DNA of 64,000 bases from Tropicimonas aquimaris. Its GTDB lineage: Bacteria; Pseudomonadota; Alphaproteobacteria; Rhodobacterales; Rhodobacteraceae. The notes beneath the pieces are model-generated. The model made no database searches and was not told the origin of the DNA. It saw only the letters and a list, made by a program, of their open reading frames with translations. Positions 60,601-64,000 of the stretch are shown here, in pieces. The stretch spans positions 1 through 64,000 of the forward strand of contig NZ_JBHTJT010000005.1 in NCBI RefSeq assembly GCF_042676185.1, given 5' to 3'. Position 1 is the stretch's first letter. Each line of letters begins with the position of its first letter. Made by a program: the position numbers and the translations under genes.

Positions 60601-61467
60601 CGCGTCGAGCACGGTGGATGGTCGCTCCCCGGCCCAAGCGGCCGGATCGGGCGAGGAGACGGCGAAACTGGTGGCGTTCAGCACGACATCGGGCGGCGCC
60701 TCGGCAAAGAGCCGTTCCAGCGTAGCCACCGAAACCGGGTCCTTCAACGAGGCCACGAAGACGGGCAGCGGGTTCAGCCCCCGCCGCAATAGCGACTTCA
60801 CCAGTTGATTGACCGGGTGCAGCCCGGCCCCCTGCAGGAGCGCGCGGTAGAAGCTGATCGCCACCACCGGCGCGCCGTCGGTCCAATGGTTGCGCAGGCC
60901 GGCAAGGTCGGTGCGGCTCTCGCCCGGCCAGTAGAGCCCGGCGCGGAGCAACGGCTCGGCCTCGGGCGGCCGCTCGCCCCGGCCCAGCATGTGACCGGTC
61001 AGGCGCAGGAAGTTGCCGGCATTCTCCGGCCCGCCCTCGACGCAATAGGTCCAGAGCGCGTGCCAGTCCTCCGCAGAGACGGTAGAGAGCCGCAGCAGCT
61101 CGGGGTCCGGCTTGTCATCCCCCGGCAGCAGCGCCAGCGCCACGCCGGCGGCGCGCAGGCGGGCCGAGAGCTGCTCCACCGCGTAGGACCAGTAGGCCGC
61201 GCCTCCCAGCACCCGGGCGATCACCAGCTTCGACCGCTCCGCCGTGTCGCCGATATAGGTGTCGACGGAGAAGGGATGCGACAGCCAGCTGAGGTTGGCG
61301 AGCCGCAGCTCCGGCGCGGAGTCTCCGAGGGCCTGGCGTGCCTCGGAGAGCGCCGCCAGTTCGGTGTCGGCGGCGGACAGGAAAATCACGTCCGCGGGCG
61401 TCTGCCCGGGATCGACCGGCTCGCTGCCGTCGGTGACCTGACCGGGAATGGCGGCGAGCAGGTGCAT
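57646..61467 (-). CDS. cobN: Aerobic cobaltochelatase large subunit (CobN)
   Basis: The 1273-residue protein spans the CobN/magnesium-chelatase H family from FLSAADTELAALSEA at the N-terminus to the conserved GHFQEAINRDLW-like C-terminal region (MAERFQEAINRDLWTPRSNSAW). Recognisable segments include GKHGNLEWLPGKAVALS, YPFIVNDPGEGTQAKRR and the long MAATVDYLFAFAATTGAV near the C-terminus. It inserts Co2+ into hydrogenobyrinate diamide with CobS and CobT (aerobic route). It has a normal length and follows a GNAT gene with no gap. Confidence 0.96.
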   Translation of the reverse strand: MHLLAAIPGQVTDGSEPVDPGQTPADVIFLSAADTELAALSEARQALGDSAPELRLANLSWLSHPFSVDTYIGDTAERSKLVIARVLGGAAYWSYAVEQLSARLRAAGVALALLPGDDKPDPELLRLSTVSAEDWHALWTYCVEGGPENAGNFLRLTGHMLGRGERPPEAEPLLRAGLYWPGESRTDLAGLRNHWTDGAPVVAISFYRALLQGAGLHPVNQLVKSLLRRGLNPLPVFVASLKDPVSVATLERLFAEAPPDVVLNATSFAVSSPDPAAWAGERPSTVLDAPGAPVLQVVLSGGAEEAWAESERGLTARDIAMNVALPEVDGRVLTRAVSFKAQAYFDDATQCAIAAYRARGDRVQFVADLAENWARLRATPASERRVALILANYPNKDGRLANGVGLDTPAATVGVMSALRSAGYRVENEPETSEALMAAVLAGPTNWLTDRADRKGGVRLSLEDYRRAYDALPLDVREQVEDRWGPPEADPFCDGTGFALSVLEYGNVVVGIQPARGYNIDPTDTYHAPDLVPPHNYLAFYFWKRFSFGAHAIVHMGKHGNLEWLPGKAVALSECCLPEAVLGPLPHVYPFIVNDPGEGTQAKRRAQAVIVDHLTPPLTRAESYGPQRDLEVLVDEYYQAAGVDARRIDYLRREILSLMEATGLGTDAGIVDGDDTDSRLQKLDAFLCELKESQIRDGLHIFGQAPDGRLARDLIVALTRVPRGDGKGGDASLIRALAGDFGLDFDPLDCALAAPWSGARPSALATLDVSPPDADDPRGREPGVQGAPGSRPPSRSPTGERNPWRSAGDTVERLEVYAAALVEGMLSPPGPASAAVLEEIEARVRPAVQHCGAAEIGGLLTALDGRFLAPGPSGAPTRGRLDVLPTGRNFFSVDSRAIPTRAAWELGWKSASMLIDRHLQDQGDWPRAIALTAWGTANMRTGGDDIAQALALMGVKPVWDEMSGRVTGFEIIPATALGRPRVDVTLRISGFFRDAFPAQVDLVASAARAVMELDEPEAENPAAARFRRDSAEQGAARAGFRVFGSKPGAYGAGLQAMIDERLWQDKGDLADAFLTWGGYAYGDGHEGAEAHGDFAARLQQVDAVVQNQDNREHDLLDSDDYYQFEGGMAATVEHLRGEAPKVYHNDHSRPERPLIRTLDEEIGRVVRARAANPKWIAGVKRHGYKGAFEMAATVDYLFAFAATTGAVRDHHFDLVYEAYLEDDDTREFVADANAPALREMAERFQEAINRDLWTPRSNSAWMRLAEMIGAGRG

Positions 61468-61923
61468 TCAGAGCGCCTTTTCCATGTAGAGGCTCCACGG
61501 CGTGGGAGAGTAATCCCCGAAGGCTCCGCGATAGGCATAGCCGCTGCGCTCGTAGAACCGCAGCGCCGCCTTGAGCTCTGTGCCCGTCTCGAGGCGCATC
61601 AGCGGAAAGCCGAGCAGCCGCGCCTCCCGCTCCACATGCGCCAGCAACTCGGCGGCGAGGCCGGAGCCGCGCATGTCGGCGCGCACGAACATGGATTTCA
61701 CCTCGCCGTAGCCGTCGCGTTCCGCCAGAGCCACGCAGCCCTGCGCGTCCTCGCCAACCTCGGCCACGAAGAAGTGGATTTCCGGGGCCACCAGCTTGTC
61801 GATCGGCAGGTAGTTGCGCGCCTCCGGCGGCGATGAGGCGTGCATGATCTCCTGGCTGGCCCGCAGCAAGGCCGTGGCGCCGGGCTCGCGCGGATCGCCC
61901 CTGCGGATCTGCGCCGTGTTCAC
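61468..61923 (-). CDS. GNAT-family N-acetyltransferase
   Basis: The 151-residue protein has the GNAT core with acetyl-CoA motif VRADMRGSGLAAELLAHVEREA (about 79-100; the usual RGxGxG/A) and the C-terminal AALRFYERSGYAYRGAFGDY motif. Its gene starts by overlapping the cobW stop and ends one base from cobN, so it belongs to the cob operon, although a role in cobalamin synthesis is not established. The substrate is unknown. Confidence 0.88.
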   Translation of the reverse strand: MNTAQIRRGDPREPGATALLRASQEIMHASSPPEARNYLPIDKLVAPEIHFFVAEVGEDAQGCVALAERDGYGEVKSMFVRADMRGSGLAAELLAHVEREARLLGFPLMRLETGTELKAALRFYERSGYAYRGAFGDYSPTPWSLYMEKAL

Positions 61924-62987
61924 GCCACGAGCGCCTTCTCGATGGCCAGGCGGTCGAGCCCGGCCTGCCCGATCACCACCAGCCGGGTTTCGCGCGGCTC
62001 GTGGACGGCGAAGGGGCGGTCGAAATAGCTGTCGATCCGGGGGCCAACTGCCTGAACCGTCAGCCGCATCGGCTTGCCCGCCACGGCGGCGAACCCTTTG
62101 AGCCGCAGGATGTCATGGGCGCGGATCACCTCCGCCACCTGCTCGGCAAAGGCCGCGGGATCGGCGATCTCGGGACGGCTCACCACGAAGCTCTCGAACT
62201 CGTCATGGCCGTGCTCGTGTTCGTGATCGTGGTCGTCATCGTCGTCGTCATCGTGGTGATGATGGTGATGCACCTCGTGGCGCCCTTCCAGGTCGTCCTC
62301 GGCGCCGATGCCGAGACCGAGCAGCACCGCGGCGTCGACCGCGCCCATCTCGGCATGCAGCACGGAGACGCCCGCGCGCACCTCTCCCCGCAGTTTCGCG
62401 GTCAGCGCCTCGGCAGCGGCACCGCCAAGCAGATCGGCCTTGTTGACGACGACCATGTCGGCGCAGGCGAGCTGGTCCTCGAAAAGCTCGGACAGGGGCG
62501 TCTCGTGATCTATGGTCTCGTCGGCCACACGCTGGGCGTCCACCGCCGCCTCGTTGGCGGCGAAGCGCCCCTCGGAGAGCGCGGGCCCGTCGACCACCGC
62601 GATCACACCGTCCACCGTCACCCGGGTGCGGATGTCGGGCCAGTTGAAGGCGCGCACCAGCGGCTGCGGCAGGGCAAGACCGGAGGTCTCGATCACGATG
62701 TGGTCCGGCGCGTCGGGCCGGTCGATCAGCTTCTGCATCGCGGGCAGGAAATCCTCCGCCACGGTGCAGCAGATACAGCCGTTCGAGAGCTCCACCACGT
62801 CCTCTTCCTTGCAGCTCTCGATGCCGCAGCCCTTGAGGATCTCGCCATCGACGCCGAGATCACCAAACTCGTTGATGATGAGCGCGATCCGCTTGCCGTT
62901 GGCGTTGTCCAGCAGGTGGCGGATGAGGGTCGTCTTGCCGGCGCCGAGAAAACCGGTGACGACGGTTGCGGGGATCTTCTGGGCCAT
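61920..62987 (-). CDS. cobW: CobW-family metallochaperone GTPase with His/Asp-rich tract
   Basis: The 355-residue protein has a P-loop (GFLGAGKTT, 12-20), the CxCC metal motif CICC (71-74), the NKAD GTP motif and a long His/Asp/Glu-rich tract at 237-262. CobW delivers cobalt to CobN; the His-rich tract probably binds and stores metal. No ribosome site problem is seen. It is the first gene after the cobalamin riboswitch and is followed by coupled GNAT and cobN genes. Confidence 0.95.
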   Translation of the reverse strand: MAQKIPATVVTGFLGAGKTTLIRHLLDNANGKRIALIINEFGDLGVDGEILKGCGIESCKEEDVVELSNGCICCTVAEDFLPAMQKLIDRPDAPDHIVIETSGLALPQPLVRAFNWPDIRTRVTVDGVIAVVDGPALSEGRFAANEAAVDAQRVADETIDHETPLSELFEDQLACADMVVVNKADLLGGAAAEALTAKLRGEVRAGVSVLHAEMGAVDAAVLLGLGIGAEDDLEGRHEVHHHHHHDDDDDDDHDHEHEHGHDEFESFVVSRPEIADPAAFAEQVAEVIRAHDILRLKGFAAVAGKPMRLTVQAVGPRIDSYFDRPFAVHEPRETRLVVIGQAGLDRLAIEKALVA

Positions 62988-63104
62988 GGCGCGGGCTCCT
63001 TGCGACAGCGGCGAAAGGTGCAGGAATCACGCGGGCGGCCTCTGACCGGCGCGACCCCGGAGCACCCCGCCCGAACCCGCATCCCGCACCGGCTGCGCCG
63101 GCGG

Positions 63105-63285
63105 CACGAGGCAGGTCTCCTGGCTCGCGGGTCGTCGCCGGCACCTGCCTTCCCGGCGCGTCTTGCGCCAGTGGCCCGGGGTGTCGGCTCGCCGCGTACA
63201 GTCGCGGGGGCGGCTGCGGTTCGGGGCAACGGCCCCGGCGCATTCCCTCTTCGCCCGGAATCTTCCGGGCACCTCGTGGCGCAGG
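63105..63285 (-). ncRNA. Cobalamin riboswitch upstream of cobW
   Basis: Read on the minus strand this leader has the conserved B12-riboswitch elements in order: GGTGCCCGGAAGATTCCGGG, GGGAATGC, CCGCAGCCGCCCCCGCGACTG, GCCACTGG, CGGGAAGG and the B12 box AGCCAGGAGACCTGCC. The GCCACTGG and the B12 box sequence are near-perfect. It lies immediately after the cobK stop and ends about 120 bases before the cobW ATG, so it should repress the cobW-GNAT-cobN-cobO operon when adenosylcobalamin is present. Confidence 0.95.
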
Positions 63286-64000
63286 TTATGCGGCCGGGCC
63301 GGAAGGCGTGTCAAGCACGCCCCGCCGGGCGAGCCAGCCGAGTGCCTCGCCGACCGTCCCGACGCGCGTCACGCCCTCGGGCAGTGGCGGGCGGTCGATC
63401 ACCATCACCCGCAAGCCGAGTGCCGCTGCGACATCGAGCTTTGCCCCGCCCTCCGTCCCCCCCGCATTCCTGGTCACAAGGTGGGTGATCCTTTGCGCCC
63501 GTAGCAATTCCACTTCCTCTTCATAGGAAAACGGCGGGCGGGCGAGGATCTGGGTGACATGGGCCGGCAGCGCCTCGACCGGCTCGATGGAGCGCAGGAA
63601 CAGCGCGAGGTCGGGCCGCAGGTCCAGAGCCTGCGCCGAGCCGGAACCGGTGGCGAGCAGCGCCCGCGCCCCGGCGGGCAGTGCAGCCATCGCGGCGGAA
63701 AGGTCGGCGAAATGGCTCCAATCCGCACCGTCGGTCCGCTCCCATGCCGGGCGGCGGAGCACCAGGAGCGGGCAGCGCGCCACCTTGGCGGCGCGGACGG
63801 CATTCGCGGTGATCCCCTGCGCGAAAGGATGGGTGGCATCAACGAGCGCGGTGATCCGCTCTTCGGCCAACGCCGCCGCCAGTCCCCCCACACCGCCGAA
63901 GCCACCGCGCCGGACGTCGCCGGGAAGCGATGCCGGCTGCCGCGTCACCCCGGCGAGCGACGTCAGGGTCGCAACGCCGCGCCCGTGCAGTACCTCCGCC
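63286..64000 (-). CDS. cobK: Precorrin-6A reductase (CobK), 5' end beyond window
   Basis: The frame is open to the right edge, encoding a CobK/CbiJ-type reductase: TLTSLAGVTRQP near the edge, R-R-GGFGG, DATHPFAQGITANAVRAAK, a conserved PxxVEALPAHVTQILARPPF segment and VTRNAGGTEGGAKLDVAAALGLRVMVIDRPPLPEGV near the C-terminus. It reduces precorrin-6A with NADPH. The missing part should be only about 20 residues with the GGTREAxxLA start. The riboswitch starts immediately after its stop. Confidence 0.93.
   Translation of the reverse strand, partial: AEVLHGRGVATLTSLAGVTRQPASLPGDVRRGGFGGVGGLAAALAEERITALVDATHPFAQGITANAVRAAKVARCPLLVLRRPAWERTDGADWSHFADLSAAMAALPAGARALLATGSGSAQALDLRPDLALFLRSIEPVEALPAHVTQILARPPFSYEEEVELLRAQRITHLVTRNAGGTEGGAKLDVAAALGLRVMVIDRPPLPEGVTRVGTVGEALGWLARRGVLDTPSGPAA

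Overview
The window is chromosomal DNA of a high-GC alphaproteobacterium, most likely a member of the Rhodobacterales (Paracoccaceae/Roseobacter relatives). The signs are GC-rich wobble use, direct-repeat LexA boxes (GTTC-N7-GTTC and its complement), an FNR-type box, a rhodobacteral CobN-type cobalamin locus under a cobalamin riboswitch, the PleD, DUF3572, DUF983 and DUF1636 genes, and dispersed GCCTCCGGCGGGG...ATTT repeats.

Layout. Positions 1-5394 are a leftward group of small exported proteins and lipoproteins, with a truncated alpha/beta hydrolase, a DUF3955 gene split by an amber codon and a SxxK serine hydrolase; it looks accessory and partly decayed. Positions 5686-10826 hold a compact integrated element: tyrosine integrase, divergent DNA-binding regulator, AlpA-like HTH protein, VRR-NUC nuclease, a replication-initiator-like protein whose linker DNA carries iterons next to an A+T-rich tract, and an amber-split last gene. 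It has a LexA box, an 18-bp palindromic operator and three copies of a GC-rich hairpin/iteron repeat, but no capsid, tail or lysis gene. I read it as a satellite-like element. Positions 11113-13774 encode a periplasmic DsrE-like protein and three c-type cytochromes, ending in a NapC/NirT-type tetraheme quinol dehydrogenase behind a perfect FNR-type box.

Positions 13981-23364 are an envelope/stress neighbourhood (broken AI-2E permease, two transglutaminase-like proteins, a coupled operon of small unknowns, HflK/HflC, PsiE, an unusual NTF2-AraC fusion). A recurring motif, TGACGYANGTTRG, sits near the start of several of its operons. Positions 23600-33000 contain a heptamer tandem repeat, a bestrophin-like membrane protein, an RnfH-family remnant, an exported protein with a 54-residue aspartate tract, a NarL-type two-component system, a LysR/DoxX/DODA-dioxygenase group and orphan TadE/TadG-like pilus proteins.

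Positions 33398-40957 run rightward: a TPR-methyltransferase, a cupin dioxygenase-like enzyme, then a likely catabolic operon (flavin monooxygenase, Rieske oxygenase, RidA-like, DUF1028, LysR, ArgE-like deacylase). A tRNA-Glu(TTC) follows. Then come a coupled H-NOX-like/GGDEF pair in which the haem-ligand positions appear lost, a non-pyrrolysine MttB-family methyltransferase, a HAD phosphatase, DUF3572 and a PleD-like diguanylate cyclase. Positions 47456-53534 carry an ECF sigma/anti-sigma/Spy-like group, an EF-hand protein, DUF983, Nudix, EamA and aldo/keto reductase genes.

Positions 53607-54540 contain a large nested inverted repeat and an ImuA-like gene with a textbook LexA-overlapped promoter. 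From 54606 to the right edge lies the cobalamin locus: DUF1636, cobQ, cobO, a frameshifted GFA-family gene, cobN, a GNAT acetyltransferase, cobW, a cobalamin riboswitch and cobK (cut by the window edge).
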